Source of the DNA: Pseudomaricurvus sp. HS19
Lineage (GTDB): Bacteria; Pseudomonadota; Gammaproteobacteria; Pseudomonadales; Cellvibrionaceae
DNA: 64,000 bases
Direction of reading: 5' to 3'
Assembly: GCF_009857815.1 (NCBI RefSeq)
Contig: NZ_WVVW01000008.1
Location: 47,609 to 111,608, forward strand
The notes under the pieces are model-generated. The model saw only the letters and a list, made by a program, of their open reading frames with translations. It was not told where the DNA came from and ran no database searches. This document shows positions 7,906 through 16,822 of the stretch, in pieces. Positions within the stretch are counted from its first letter, which is position 1, and each line of letters opens with the position of its first letter. The position numbers were made by a program, and so were the translations under genes.

Positions 7906-8169
7906 ATGAAAACATCAGCAGTATTGGTCTCCGTTCTGGCTTTATCCGGTGTTCAGTTCGCCTTGGCAGGCGATAGCGCCGCCGATAAGGATTTCATCAA
8001 GTCCTTCAGCTCGTCTTTTATGCAATCCTGTGTGGAGTCCTCACCCAAGGCCACCTGCAGCTGTGTGCTGGATGACCTGGTGAAGAAGTTCTCGCCCGCC
8101 GAGATGGAGGATACCGCCAAGGTTTCCGAATACGTGAAGAGTGTGGCGACGCCCAAGTGCCAGAAGTGA
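7906..8169 (+). CDS. Small exported hypothetical protein
   Basis: An 87-aa protein with a clear Sec signal (MKTSAVLVSVLALSGVQFALA, cleavage after ALA). The mature part of about 66 residues has four cysteines (SCVES, TCSCV, KCQK), suggesting two disulfides in the periplasm. The start is the ATG behind GGGGAAGCAG; an in-frame upstream extension lacks a signal peptide and is rejected. I do not recognise a named family, although small CxxxxxxCxC proteins of this style are frequent in marine gammaproteobacteria. A CTACCGG hairpin about 50 bp after the stop may end the transcript. Confidence 0.7.
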   Translation: MKTSAVLVSVLALSGVQFALAGDSAADKDFIKSFSSSFMQSCVESSPKATCSCVLDDLVKKFSPAEMEDTAKVSEYVKSVATPKCQK

Positions 8170-8379
8170 TCTGGCGCCGGGCTGAGGTAATGGCAAGCCC
8201 GAATTCACTGCAAAAGGGCTACCGGACGGCCCGGTAGCTCGTAAGCCTTTCTGTCATATCTTTTCCGACTGATCTGTTGGCCTGCCCACAAAAAAATTGT
8301 GTGTTGCGTGCCGGTGCCGGTGCCGGTGCCGGGGTGGCGGGCATGCCATGTAATCAACATCTGAATATTGGGGAAGCGG

Positions 8380-9726
8380 ATGAATGCCGTCGTTATTGCT
8401 GTAGCGATTATGTTGGGCTTGAGCCTGATGCGGATCAACGTGGTGTTATCGCTGGTGCTGGGCGGCATTGTTGGCGGGGTGGTGGGTGGTCTCTCGCTGA
8501 CTGCCAGCATTGAAGCCTTCAACGGTGGTTTGGGCGGGGGCGCTACGGTTGCCCTGAGCTACGCCCTGTTGGGCGCCTTCGCGGTCGCCATTGAGAAGTC
8601 CGGGCTGCCGGACCTGCTGGCAGCGAAAGTGCACGCCCTGCTGGGGCGCCAGTCCAGTGCCAGGGAGGTGGCGCGCATCAAGTACCTGCTGCTGTCGCTG
8701 ACCCTGCTGATCTCTGTCTGCTCCCAGAACCTGGTGCCGGTGCATATCGCCTTTATCCCCATGCTGATACCGCCACTGCTGCACCTGCTGCACGAGTTGC
8801 GGCTGGATCGGCGGCTGATTGCCTGCATCCTGACGTTTGGCCTGACCATGCCTTACATGATCCTGCCCATCGGCTTTGGCGGCATCTTTATGAACGAAAT
8901 CCTGCTCAAGCAGTTGCAGGCCAACGGGCTGAGCGGGATCGACAGCGGTATGATCCCGGCGGCCATGGCCATCCCGGTGGCGGGTATGGTGATGGGGTTG
9001 TTGATCGCCGTCTTCTACACCTACCGCAAGCCGCGGGACTACACCCTGGAAGCACTGGATGATCCGGGCCACCCGTTGCCGGAAAGTGTGGTGACCGGTG
9101 CTGCACCTGCCTCCGGCAAAAGCTTGATGCCGCTGCTGGCCATTGTGTTGGCCTTTGCGGTGCAACTCACCACCGAATCCATTGTTGCCGGTGCACTGGT
9201 GGGCTATCTGGTGTTCCTGGTGGGCGGTGTGTTCAGTCTGAAAGAGTCCAACGACGTGGTGATCAACGGCATGAAACTGATGGCGCAGATCGGCTTTGTG
9301 ATGATCGCGGCGTCGGGTTTCTCCGAGGTGATCAAGGCCACCGGTGATATCGGTACGCTGGTGGATACCTCGGCGGCGTGGATCGGTAACAATCAGGCAC
9401 TGGCGGCATTTGCCATGTTGGGTATCGGTCTGCTGATCACCATGGGCATCGGCTCCTCGTTTTCCACGGTGCCGATCATTGCTGCTGTCTATGTGCCATT
9501 GGCGTTGCAGTTGGGCTTCAGTCCGCTGGCGATTATTGCGCTGGTGGGAACGGCGGGTGCGCTGGGGGATGCGGGCTCGCCCGCGTCTGATTCAACCCTT
9601 GGGCCTACCATGGGCCTGAATGCCGATGGCCAGCATGATCATATCTGGGATTCGGTGGTGCCTACGTTTATCCACTACAATATCCCGCTGATCATTTTTG
9701 GTTGGCTGGCGGCGATGTGGCTGTAG
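8380..9726 (+). CDS. Na+/H+ antiporter NhaC/YuiF-like transporter
   Basis: A 448-aa polytopic protein with about eleven hydrophobic helices. The segment [24 protein letters not shown] and the loop [41 protein letters not shown] near the C-terminus are signatures of the YuiF/NhaC-like antiporter group (COG2056). Members are annotated as Na+/H+ antiporters; a B. subtilis homologue has been linked to amino-acid uptake, so the ion or solute is not certain. The start is the ATG of RMNAVV; an upstream TTG in frame is less likely. It is monocistronic. Confidence 0.85.
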   Translation: MNAVVIAVAIMLGLSLMRINVVLSLVLGGIVGGVVGGLSLTASIEAFNGGLGGGATVALSYALLGAFAVAIEKSGLPDLLAAKVHALLGRQSSAREVARIKYLLLSLTLLISVCSQNLVPVHIAFIPMLIPPLLHLLHELRLDRRLIACILTFGLTMPYMILPIGFGGIFMNEILLKQLQANGLSGIDSGMIPAAMAIPVAGMVMGLLIAVFYTYRKPRDYTLEALDDPGHPLPESVVTGAAPASGKSLMPLLAIVLAFAVQLTTESIVAGALVGYLVFLVGGVFSLKESNDVVINGMKLMAQIGFVMIAASGFSEVIKATGDIGTLVDTSAAWIGNNQALAAFAMLGIGLLITMGIGSSFSTVPIIAAVYVPLALQLGFSPLAIIALVGTAGALGDAGSPASDSTLGPTMGLNADGQHDHIWDSVVPTFIHYNIPLIIFGWLAAMWL

Positions 9727-9841
9727 CCGGTGCGGACCATTCGGGGATGGCTCATTGGCGTAGCTGATTGCATACTTGCCGACACAGTTTTTGCCCGCTG
9801 TCCCTCGCAGTAGCGAGGCGGCATCATGACCGGATAAAAGA

Positions 9842-10642
9842 ATGATAAAAAAATTAAAGCAAACCCTGCGGCGCTTTGCCGTGCCTGAGGATAGCCCGAG
9901 GGCGTTTCTTGCCCGCGGTCGGGAGCCACAAATCAAACGCCTGGTAGTCTGCGCCGGTGACAGCATTACCCATGGAGTGATGGGGGGCGACTATGTGGCG
10001 CTCCTGCAGCAGGCGCTGACACCGGATGGCTACGGATTTGTGAATGCCGGCATCAATGGCGACCTGGCGTATAACGTCGACCGGAGGCTGGATAAGATCA
10101 TTGCCTGCCAGCCGGATGTAGTGACGCTGCTGGTGGGCACCAATGACGTTAACGCCACCCTGGGTGGCAAGGTGGAAGCTCTCTACCGCGACAAAAAGCA
10201 GATTCCCGTTACGCCGACCAGGGACTGGTATGTTGAGCAGGTACGCAGCATCCTGCAGCGATTACAGGCCGGGGGTGTCGAACATATAGCGGTGCTCAGC
10301 CTGCCCATGCTGGGGGAGGATACGGACAGCGATCTGAACGCGAGGATCCTGCAGTACAATGTCGTCCTGCGATCCCTGTGCGAAGAGTTGGGCGTTAGTT
10401 ACCTGCCACTGCACGAGACCCTGATGAAGTTACTGCCGGCCGGGCATCGGCCTCCCCGTTACCAGGGCAGTCAGGCACCGGCATTCAAGGCGTTGGCGCG
10501 TCACTATTTGCTGGGGCAGGGGTGGGATCACATCTCCCGTAAGCAGGGCTTTTACCTGGTGACAGACCACATTCACCTGAATGACCGTGCGGCGGCGGTG
10601 ATCCGTGATTTGATCATGAATTATCTGCGCGGCCTGGAGTAA
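9842..10642 (+). CDS. SGNH/GDSL-type hydrolase
   Basis: A 266-aa protein with all SGNH blocks: block I VVCAGDSITHG (catalytic Ser), block II around NAGINGD (Gly), block III LLVGTNDVN (Asn) and block V TDHIHLND (Asp and His three apart). No signal peptide is seen; the N-terminus is basic (MIKKLKQTLRRFAV), so a cytoplasmic or peripheral location is likely. Family members are esterases, lipases or carbohydrate deacetylases. The substrate is not predictable from the neighbours. The start is the first ATG after the previous gene. Confidence 0.87.
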   Translation: MIKKLKQTLRRFAVPEDSPRAFLARGREPQIKRLVVCAGDSITHGVMGGDYVALLQQALTPDGYGFVNAGINGDLAYNVDRRLDKIIACQPDVVTLLVGTNDVNATLGGKVEALYRDKKQIPVTPTRDWYVEQVRSILQRLQAGGVEHIAVLSLPMLGEDTDSDLNARILQYNVVLRSLCEELGVSYLPLHETLMKLLPAGHRPPRYQGSQAPAFKALARHYLLGQGWDHISRKQGFYLVTDHIHLNDRAAAVIRDLIMNYLRGLE

Positions 10643-10684
10643 GCGCCGCGGCAGGCGGAGCGCTGGTGATGTCAGCGCCCCTGG

Positions 10685-11380
10685 TCAGGCGGGGTTAACA
10701 ATAGCTTCGGCTGGCGGAATGCCGGAAAACATATTGGGTTTCAGCCAGCTCTCCACGTTATTGATCATGGCCTTGGGGCCCACCAACTGCAGCCTGCCTT
10801 CGGCGATGGCCTTGCGGTAGCTGATGTCCCCCATCCACACATCACACATGGTTTTCAGGTCGACATTGAAGTAGATGTCCACCTCGTGTCCCGGATCGTG
10901 CACGCACACATCCACATCGTTGTTTTTCACCACCATCCACCAGTTGGCGTACTCACTGAGATCCCTGAAGTTGAAGCGGATAACGGTCTCGTTGCCGATC
11001 AGGTCTGCGGGGCTGATGCTTCTTTGCAGGTGCAGCATCAGCAGTTCCAGGTCGTAGTCCTCGTCAGAGAGCTGGCGCCGGGCCCAGCGCATACCCCAGA
11101 TGCCCACCTGTTCCAGAATCGGCAGCAACTCGCGGCAAGCTTCGGTCGGAAAGTATTCGTAGCCGCGCTGCCCGTGAATTTTCCGTTTTACCACCAGGCC
11201 CTGCTTTTCCAAAGACGCCAGTCGTTTGGTGAGCAGGGTCGGTGACATCTGGCTGAGGCCGCGCTGGAATTCGTTGAAGCGGGTGAAGTCGCACAGCAGC
11301 TCCCGAATGAGCAGCAGCGTCCACTTCTCGCCCAATACATCCATCGCCTTGGCGATGGGGCAAAACTGGTTGTAACCCAT
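10685..11380 (-). CDS. HxlR-type winged-helix regulator with C-terminal SCP2-like domain
   Basis: Residues 1-100 (MGYNQFCPIAKAMDVLGEKWTLLLIRELLCDFTRFNEFQRGLSQMSPTLLTKRLASLEKQGLV) are a standard HxlR DNA-binding domain. Residues about 130-231 (...VDIYFNVDLKTMCDVWMGDISYRKAIAEGRLQLVGPKAMINNV) match the SCP2-like lipid/ligand pocket that some HxlR regulators carry, suggesting a hydrophobic effector. The ATG is preferred to a TTG four codons upstream because GAGG precedes it well. It is divergent from the flavin-reductase/ACAD-like pair and probably controls it through a palindrome in the shared spacer. Confidence 0.85.
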   Translation of the reverse strand: MGYNQFCPIAKAMDVLGEKWTLLLIRELLCDFTRFNEFQRGLSQMSPTLLTKRLASLEKQGLVVKRKIHGQRGYEYFPTEACRELLPILEQVGIWGMRWARRQLSDEDYDLELLMLHLQRSISPADLIGNETVIRFNFRDLSEYANWWMVVKNNDVDVCVHDPGHEVDIYFNVDLKTMCDVWMGDISYRKAIAEGRLQLVGPKAMINNVESWLKPNMFSGIPPAEAIVNPA

Positions 11381-11415
11381 GGTGAACCTCAATCTTCCTT
11401 AATCTGTAGCTGGAT

Positions 11416-11432
11416 ACTACACAAAATGTAGT
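11416..11432. promoter_or_regulatory. Palindromic operator candidate (ACTACA-n5-TGTAGT)
   Basis: A perfect 6-bp inverted repeat with a CAAAA spacer lies in the divergent spacer, 36 bp before the HxlR start. It is the natural candidate for autoregulation and for control of the flavin-reductase operon. The same half-sites recur in an inverted arrangement ahead of the sulfatase genes near 13451. Confidence 0.5.
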
Positions 11433-11545
11433 TCATCCCTCCACTTTGTGCAGTTCAGGCACCGCGCCGCTTTCACTAATCTGGTCACCAGTCCTGAAAA
11501 GCAGGAATCGACACAAAAACAGTAGTGACACAGGAGGAGCAAGAC

Positions 11546-12058
11546 GTGAGCACTCTACACAATTCCCCCATCGACAGCCGTACCCTGCGCAATGCGCTGG
11601 GTTGTTACCCCACAGGTGTGGCCGTAGTGACAACCCGTGGTCGCTGCGGTCAGGCGGTTGGCATGACAATCAACAGTTTCTGTTCCATCTCCCTGGACCC
11701 TCCCATGCTGGGCTGGTGCCTGGACCTGCGATCCGGAAGCTACACCGACTTTCGCTGTGCCCGTGGCTTTACCGTCTCGGTACTGAACGAGCAGCAGGCG
11801 GATCTGGCGCGTCGATTCGCAACCAGGGGCGCCGACAAGTTTGAAGGCATCAACCTGGAGGCGCTTAACCAGGACGGTATCGAATTGCCTGGAGCCTGCG
11901 CCGCGTTTCGTTGCCGGCTGCAACGGGTAATCCCGCTGGGTGATCACGTGATGCTGGTGGGACAGGTGACGGCGTTCGGCAGTGCTGACAGGTCGCCACT
12001 GACCTTCGTACACGGCGGCTTCCGCCAGCTGCAAACCACTCTGGATCAGGCCGCCTGA
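11546..12058 (+). CDS. Flavin reductase-like FMN-binding protein
   Basis: A 170-aa protein of the flavin-reductase-like domain family. Seen: RNALGCYPTGVAVVTT near the N-terminus, GMTINSFCSISLDPPMLGWCLDLRSGSYTDF (FMN-binding core), FTVSVLNEQQADLARRFA, and a C-terminal VHGGFRQL. Such small reductases use NAD(P)H to supply reduced flavin to a partner monooxygenase. The GTG start is chosen because CAGGAGGAG lies 8 bp upstream. The next gene, 66 bp downstream, has the acyl-CoA dehydrogenase fold used by many two-component flavin monooxygenases, which supports a partnership. The substrate is unknown. Confidence 0.85.
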   Translation: MSTLHNSPIDSRTLRNALGCYPTGVAVVTTRGRCGQAVGMTINSFCSISLDPPMLGWCLDLRSGSYTDFRCARGFTVSVLNEQQADLARRFATRGADKFEGINLEALNQDGIELPGACAAFRCRLQRVIPLGDHVMLVGQVTAFGSADRSPLTFVHGGFRQLQTTLDQAA

Positions 12059-12123
12059 CGGCCAACAAGACATTCATATAACAACGCAATAACTATACTT
12101 AGCTAATAAATGAGGTAGACAAA

Positions 12124-13272
12124 ATGACTGGGTCAACAGCGGTAAACTTCAACAAAAATCACCTGGACGAGATTCTGCACAGGATTGGTCCACAGATCGC
12201 CGATAACGGCAAACTGGCAGACGCCACCGACACTCTGTCGCAGGACAACTATCGCCTGCTGCGTGAGGCGCGGGTCTTTTCAGCCATGGTGCCCGGCACC
12301 TTTGGCGGCGGCGACCAGAGCTTTCCGGCCATGTGTGAATTCCTGCGTTCACTGGCCAAATACCACCCCTCCACCGCACTGTCGGTCTCCATGCACCAGC
12401 ATATTGTGGCGGCCAATATCTACAATCATCGTCATGGTCGTCCCGGCAAGGCGCTGTTGGAGAAGGTGGCAGGCAAGGAGCTGGTCCTGATCAGCACCGG
12501 CGCCGGTGACTGGCTGGCCTCCACCGGTTCGCTGGAGAAAGTGGAAGGCGGTTACCTGATGAACGCCACCAAGCACTTTGCCAGCGGCTCGCCGGCAGGC
12601 GATGTACTGGTGACATCGGCGCCCTACCACGATCCGGTGGAAGGTTGGCAGGTATTTCATTTTCCTGTCTCTACCCTGTCAGAGGGTGTGACCATTCTGG
12701 ATAACTGGGCGCCCATGGGCATGCGCGGTTCCGGCTCCAACAGCGTCACCCTGGAGAATGTGTTTATTCCCGAAGAGAGCATCGCGGCACGTCGTCCCCG
12801 CGGCGATTACCACATGATGTGGTCGGTGATCCTGCCGGTAGCCTTGCCGCTGATCATGTCGGTCTATCGCGGTATTGCCGAGCTGGCAGCGGAGAAGGCC
12901 CGTGAGCGTTGCAAGGAGAGCAGTGATCCGGTGACCCCATATATTCTCGGTGAGATGGAGAACGCCCTGACCGTGGCCCAGCTGGCGGTGGATGACATGA
13001 TCAAGCGCATGGAAAACTTCAACTATGAAGCCACCCTGGAGACCGTGAATGAGGTGATCAAGCGCAAGACCATCGCTGCGGAAGCCTGCAAGCGCTGCGC
13101 CGCCAAAGCGGTAGAAGCCTGTGGTGGTCCCGGCTTCCTGCGCGCCTTTGGCATCGAGTCGCTGTTGCGGGATGTGACCGCATCCCACTTCCACCCCATG
13201 CAGGAGAAGCGCCAGCACCTGTTCACCGGCTCTCTGGCGATGGGTAACGAGCCTCCAAGCCAGGCTTTCTGA
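12124..13272 (+). CDS. Acyl-CoA dehydrogenase-fold flavoprotein, possible monooxygenase component
   Basis: At 382 aa it has the full three-domain acyl-CoA dehydrogenase layout: the N-terminal helical part, the middle beta domain (LISTGAGDWLASTGSLEKVEGGYLMNATKHFASGSPAGDVLVTSAP, and NWAPMGMRGSGSNSVTLENVFIPEE), and the C-terminal helices with EACGGPGFLRAFGIESLLRD. In medium-chain dehydrogenases the catalytic Glu sits eight residues after this RD; here that position is Pro (RDVTASHFHP). Loss of the base and the adjacent flavin reductase favour a DszC/HsaA-like two-component oxygenase over a true dehydrogenase. The ribosome site is GAGGTAG. A strong terminator follows. Confidence 0.8.
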   Translation: MTGSTAVNFNKNHLDEILHRIGPQIADNGKLADATDTLSQDNYRLLREARVFSAMVPGTFGGGDQSFPAMCEFLRSLAKYHPSTALSVSMHQHIVAANIYNHRHGRPGKALLEKVAGKELVLISTGAGDWLASTGSLEKVEGGYLMNATKHFASGSPAGDVLVTSAPYHDPVEGWQVFHFPVSTLSEGVTILDNWAPMGMRGSGSNSVTLENVFIPEESIAARRPRGDYHMMWSVILPVALPLIMSVYRGIAELAAEKARERCKESSDPVTPYILGEMENALTVAQLAVDDMIKRMENFNYEATLETVNEVIKRKTIAAEACKRCAAKAVEACGGPGFLRAFGIESLLRDVTASHFHPMQEKRQHLFTGSLAMGNEPPSQAF

Positions 13273-13301
13273 CCCTGCACCGTCTCAACGGTGTTTTGCC
13301 T

Positions 13302-13333
13302 GCCCCCTGCCGGTGACGGCCGGGGGCTTTTTT
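13302..13333 (+). terminator. Rho-independent terminator after the ACAD-like gene
   Basis: GCCCCCTGCCG pairs with CGGCCGGGGGC (one mismatch) around a GTGA loop and is followed by six T. It lies 30 bp past the stop and closes the flavin-reductase/ACAD-like operon. Confidence 0.85.
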
Positions 13334-13373
13334 GTTCTGAATCCGGCTCAGGTCCTGCAAACCAAAGTTCGTC

Positions 13374-13393
13374 ACTCCCGCGCAGGCGGGAGT
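13374..13393. repeat. REP-like short palindrome
   Basis: ACTCCCGC and GCGGGAGT flank a GCAG loop, in the context GTC-ACTCCCGC-GCAG-GCGGGAGT-CC. This form is a very common extragenic palindromic element in proteobacterial genomes. It lies between the terminator and the next regulatory region. Confidence 0.6.
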
Positions 13394-13450
13394 CCATATT
13401 CGCCCGTGTCCATCATTTTTCTCAGCTTTCCGGGCAGGTGTTTGTGCTTA

Positions 13451-13491
13451 TGTAGTGCACTGCTACAGATAGTGTAGTGCGTTAATACACT
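13451..13491. promoter_or_regulatory. Tandem inverted repeats ahead of the sulfatase genes
   Basis: Two inverted repeats sit side by side: TGTAG-n7-CTACA at 13451-13467 and AGTGTA-n9-TACACT at 13471-13491. The TGTAG/CTACA half-sites are those of the palindrome ahead of the HxlR gene. Binding by the HxlR-SCP2 regulator is a reasonable guess only. Confidence 0.4.
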
Positions 13492-13562
13492 GCGTTCAGT
13501 ATTGCCAAAGCGTGACATTTCATACTCTGACATCAACGGCAAACGGGTTGGAGGAGATGACA

Positions 13563-13775
13563 ATGGAACGCGCACTGGAATACCGCAAAAATCATCTGCT
13601 GGCGAAAGGCATTGTGTTCGCCGCCTACATGATCATCAGCATTATCGGCATCGAGTTTGGCAACCCCTACCTGGCTCTGACCCTGGGTACGCCCATCTGG
13701 TTTTTCGGGGTCAATGCGGTGGCCTATCTGGTGGAGTGCCTGCAGGGCCACGAGCATCTGCATCATCGCATTTAG
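13563..13775 (+). CDS. Small integral membrane protein
   Basis: A 70-aa protein with two hydrophobic helices ([19 protein letters not shown] and [17 protein letters not shown]) and a His-rich C-terminus (GHEHLHHRI) that could bind metal. The start is the second of two close ATGs because GGAGGAG is 9 bp upstream of it. I recognise no family. It precedes the sulfatase gene by about 80 bp on the same strand and may be co-transcribed with it. Confidence 0.6.
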   Translation: MERALEYRKNHLLAKGIVFAAYMIISIIGIEFGNPYLALTLGTPIWFFGVNAVAYLVECLQGHEHLHHRI

Positions 13776-13855
13776 TCCAATGGCCAGCGCGGGAAATTTG
13801 GGCTATGGTTGCCGTGTTCCGCAATGGGGCGACTCAAATTCTCAGCAAGGTAGCG

Positions 13856-15460
13856 ATGATGATGAAAACGACATGGTTGAAGTCGGCCGCACGGCTGGCA
13901 GCAGCTCTGGTGACAGCGGCCGTAGCCAGTCAGGCTGCGCAGGCGCAAGAGCAGAAGCCCAATATCCTGGTGATCTGGGGTGACGATATTGGCTGGCAGA
14001 ACGTCAGTGCCTACGGTATGGGCACCATGGGGTATACCACTCCCAATATCGACAGCATTGGCACAGAAGGGGTGCGCTTTACAGATCATTACGCACAGCC
14101 CTCCTGCACCGCCGGTCGCGCAGCGTTTATCACTGGGCAGTACCCCATTCGCTCAGGCATGACCACCGTGGGACAGCCGGGTGACAAACTGGGCCTGCAG
14201 GCAAAATCCCCGAGTCTGGCAGAGGTGCTGAAGGGCGCCGGTTATGCCACTGGCCAGTTTGGTAAGAACCACCTGGGCGATCGCAACGAACACCTGCCTA
14301 CTGTGCACGGCTTCGATGAGTTCTTTGGCAACCTCTATCACCTCAATACCCAGGAAGAGGCCGAGCAGCGGGATTACCAGAACTTTGGCAAGGCCTATGC
14401 CGGCAGTCTGGAAGCCTACGAGAAGAAGTTCGGTACCCGCGGAGTGCTGCACTGTACCGCCAGCGACAAGAGCGACTCTACTGAGGACCCTCGCTTTGGT
14501 GTCATGGGTAAGCAGAAGTGTAAAGACACCGGCCCCCTGACCCAGGAGCGCATGAAGGACTTTGATGCCGGTGAGGTCATTCCGAAGGCATTGGCGTTTA
14601 TGAAAAAAGCCAAGTCGGAAGGCAAGCCTTTCTTCGTCTGGCTCAATACCACCCGCATGCACCTTTACACCCGTCTTGACGATAAGTGGCGCTACGCCGC
14701 CGAGAAGTACAGCTCCGAGGCGGACTATCACGGTTCAGGGATGCTGCAACACGATCACGATATCGGCCTGGTACTGGATTTCCTCAGCGCCAGCGGCCTG
14801 AAAGACAACACCATCGTCTGGTACTCCACCGACAATGGCCCTGAGCACTCCTCCTGGCCTCACGGTGCCACCACGCCGTTCCGCGGTGAGAAGATGACCA
14901 CTTACGAAGGTGGTGTGCGTGTCATCTCCATGCTGACCTGGCCCGGTAAGGTCAAGCCCGGCACCGTGCTCAATGGTATCCAGGGGCACCAGGATATGTT
15001 CACCAGTCTGGCGGCTGCTGCCGGTGTGAAGGATGTGGCTGCCGATATGATGAAGCAGAAGAAGCAGTACATTGACGGTGTCAACAACGTGCCCTACTGG
15101 CAGGGCAAGGCTGATCACTCCGCCCGCAATCACATCTTCTACTACTACGAAAGCAAGCTGACCGCCGTGCGTATGGGGCCGTGGAAATTCCACTTCTCCA
15201 CCAAGGAAGACTACTACGCTAATCTGGTGCCGCGCACTGCGCCCCTGGTCTTTAACATCCGCATGGATCCGTTTGAGAGTTACGATAACAAGGACTCCTA
15301 CGGCCACCTGCTGCAGAAGGTCTCCTGGCTGATGCAGCCGATGGGAGAGCTGATGCAACAGCACCTGATGACCATGGCCAAGTACCCGCCGGTGCAGGGG
15401 GGCAAGAGCTTTGATATGTCCAATGTAGTTCAGGAATTTATCAATAAATCCAAGCAGTAA
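13856..15460 (+). CDS. Periplasmic type I sulfatase (arylsulfatase family)
   Basis: A 534-aa protein with a signal peptide ([30 protein letters not shown]). Mature residues [15 protein letters not shown] carry the first metal-binding Asp pair. [21 protein letters not shown] holds the C-x-A-x-R sulfatase signature, in which the Cys is turned into formylglycine. [10 protein letters not shown] is the next conserved block, and [14 protein letters not shown] supplies the Asp-Asn metal ligands. It should hydrolyse a sulfate ester in the periplasm; the closest style is arylsulfatase A/choline-sulfatase-like, but the substrate is unknown. Three ATGs in a row make the exact start uncertain. It needs a formylglycine-generating enzyme; the SUMF1-like gene nearby seems unfit for this. 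Confidence 0.9.
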   Translation: MMMKTTWLKSAARLAAALVTAAVASQAAQAQEQKPNILVIWGDDIGWQNVSAYGMGTMGYTTPNIDSIGTEGVRFTDHYAQPSCTAGRAAFITGQYPIRSGMTTVGQPGDKLGLQAKSPSLAEVLKGAGYATGQFGKNHLGDRNEHLPTVHGFDEFFGNLYHLNTQEEAEQRDYQNFGKAYAGSLEAYEKKFGTRGVLHCTASDKSDSTEDPRFGVMGKQKCKDTGPLTQERMKDFDAGEVIPKALAFMKKAKSEGKPFFVWLNTTRMHLYTRLDDKWRYAAEKYSSEADYHGSGMLQHDHDIGLVLDFLSASGLKDNTIVWYSTDNGPEHSSWPHGATTPFRGEKMTTYEGGVRVISMLTWPGKVKPGTVLNGIQGHQDMFTSLAAAAGVKDVAADMMKQKKQYIDGVNNVPYWQGKADHSARNHIFYYYESKLTAVRMGPWKFHFSTKEDYYANLVPRTAPLVFNIRMDPFESYDNKDSYGHLLQKVSWLMQPMGELMQQHLMTMAKYPPVQGGKSFDMSNVVQEFINKSKQ

Positions 15461-15469
15461 TCGCCATAG

Positions 15470-15493
15470 GCTGCCGTCCCCCGGGACGGCAGC
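15470..15493 (+). terminator. Hairpin after the sulfatase gene
   Basis: A perfect 11-bp stem (GCTGCCGTCCC / GGGACGGCAGC) with a 2-nt loop starts 9 bp after the sulfatase stop. There is no T run, so it may stabilise the 3' end or act as a weak terminator. Confidence 0.55.
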
Positions 15494-15546
15494 GACTTCG
15501 AATTTCCCCTCTCTGTTTCTCCCTTCTCGTATCTTTGAGACCTTGT

Positions 15547-16008
15547 ATGCCTGTTGTCGAATACCGGGAACTTGCCGGCGTTAAGCCAGCGCTGTTTCTG
15601 CCGCTCCTGAACAGTGCCAGGGTACGCCAGCACCTGATGACACATGCTGCATTTACCGAGGAATCGGCGGCAGCCTGGTTACAGGAAAAGCGTGATCTGA
15701 ACACCCGCAAGGGGTGTTGGCTCAGGGCCGTATGGCAGGCTGGCACGCTCGCCGGGTGGTGCGGAATTCAGCCGGACGCCGATCATTTTGAGCTGGCCAT
15801 TGTGCTGGCGGATGATCACTGGGGCATCGGCCCGCAGATTTTTCGTGAGCTGATGCGGCAGGCGAAAGCCCTGGGTCATCCTGTGGTTTACATTCACCTG
15901 CTGCACACCCGGCCGGAGTACAACTTCCTGCGCAAGCGGGCCAGTCGTGTGCTTGCCAGTGAACTGAATGGCCACCGTTTTATCACCTATGAACTGCCAA
16001 CTGGTTGA
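15547..16008 (+). CDS. GNAT family N-acetyltransferase
   Basis: A 153-aa protein of RimJ/RimL-like type. N-terminal VEYRELAGVKPALFLPLLNSARVRQHL is followed by TEESAAAWLQEKRDLNTRKGCWLRAVWQAGTLAGWCGIQP and then ELAIVLADDHWGIGPQIFRELMRQAKALGHPVVYIHLL. The acetyl-CoA loop is atypical (DDHWGIGPQIF instead of R/Q-G-x-G-x-G/A). The ATG is preferred to an upstream TTG. The target is unknown; it has no obvious tie to the sulfatase beyond position. Confidence 0.7.
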   Translation: MPVVEYRELAGVKPALFLPLLNSARVRQHLMTHAAFTEESAAAWLQEKRDLNTRKGCWLRAVWQAGTLAGWCGIQPDADHFELAIVLADDHWGIGPQIFRELMRQAKALGHPVVYIHLLHTRPEYNFLRKRASRVLASELNGHRFITYELPTG

Positions 16009-16123
16009 CTGTGGGGTGTGAGGCTCTCATCAGAAGCTGGCGGAGCCAGCTGCTATAGTGCGGTGCTAACGAGTGGTGCCGGGATAGGCGCCGTATTTCT
16101 CCAGTAATCAATCAGGAGCCGAT

Positions 16124-16798
16124 GTGGAAACGGTCAACAGGGAACAGGTTACTGCCGGGCAGGCGGTCTACAGTAAATTCACTCTCGCCATTTACGACGC
16201 GCTGGTGCTGGGTTTTTCCTGCCGCTGGTTGTGGCGCTGTGACGCGAGCCTGATGCTGGAGCAGTACGATCACCTCGCCAGCGACAACCACCTCGATGTA
16301 GGGGTGGGCAGTGGCTACTTTCCCGATCGCTGCTACTTCTCATCGCTGAAGCCACGTATCGCCCTGATGGACCTGAATGAAAGCTCACTGGCCTACACCG
16401 CCAAACGCATTGCCCGCTTCGAACCAGAGACCTATCAGCGCAACGTACTGGAAGATATGAGTGTGGAGGGCCAGCCGGGTTTTGACTCCGTAGGCCTGAA
16501 TTTTCTGCTCCACTGTGTGCCGGGCTCGATGGAATACAAAGCTGCCATCTTCCGCAATTGCCTCACGGTTATGAATCCCGGTGCAGTACTGTTCGGGGCT
16601 ACTATCCTGGGGCAGGGTGTCGAGCCCAACCGGGGCGCTCGCAAGTTAATGGCGTTCTATAACCGCAAGGGCGTTTTCTCCAACCAGCAGGATTCCGCTG
16701 CGGCACTGGAAGCGCAGCTGAAAAAGTATTTCTGCAATGTGAAGGTCACTGTCGAGGGTTGTGTAGCCCTGTTCTCGGCTGAAAAGGCCAGGGCCTGA
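16124..16798 (+). CDS. Class I SAM-dependent methyltransferase
   Basis: A 224-aa methyltransferase. Motif I is LDVGVGSGYFPDRC, motif II/III is IALMDLNESSLAYTAKRI, and the acidic/strand 4 region is FDSVGLNFLLHCVPGSMEYKAAIFRNCLTVMNPGAVLFGATILG. The GTG start is chosen because CAGGAG lies 6 bp upstream. Members of this group (SAM methyltransferases with H-C-V-P-G) act on small metabolites; the substrate is unknown. It ends 24 bp before the convergent SUMF1-like gene. Confidence 0.82.
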   Translation: METVNREQVTAGQAVYSKFTLAIYDALVLGFSCRWLWRCDASLMLEQYDHLASDNHLDVGVGSGYFPDRCYFSSLKPRIALMDLNESSLAYTAKRIARFEPETYQRNVLEDMSVEGQPGFDSVGLNFLLHCVPGSMEYKAAIFRNCLTVMNPGAVLFGATILGQGVEPNRGARKLMAFYNRKGVFSNQQDSAAALEAQLKKYFCNVKVTVEGCVALFSAEKARA

Positions 16799-16822
16799 TC
16801 CATGTGGCGCGGCGCTGTATGA

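Noticed and set aside
8310..8336. GGTGCC hexamer run before the antiporter gene
   Set aside because: Only about four perfect units in a GC-rich leader. It could vary by slippage but no functional sign is seen.
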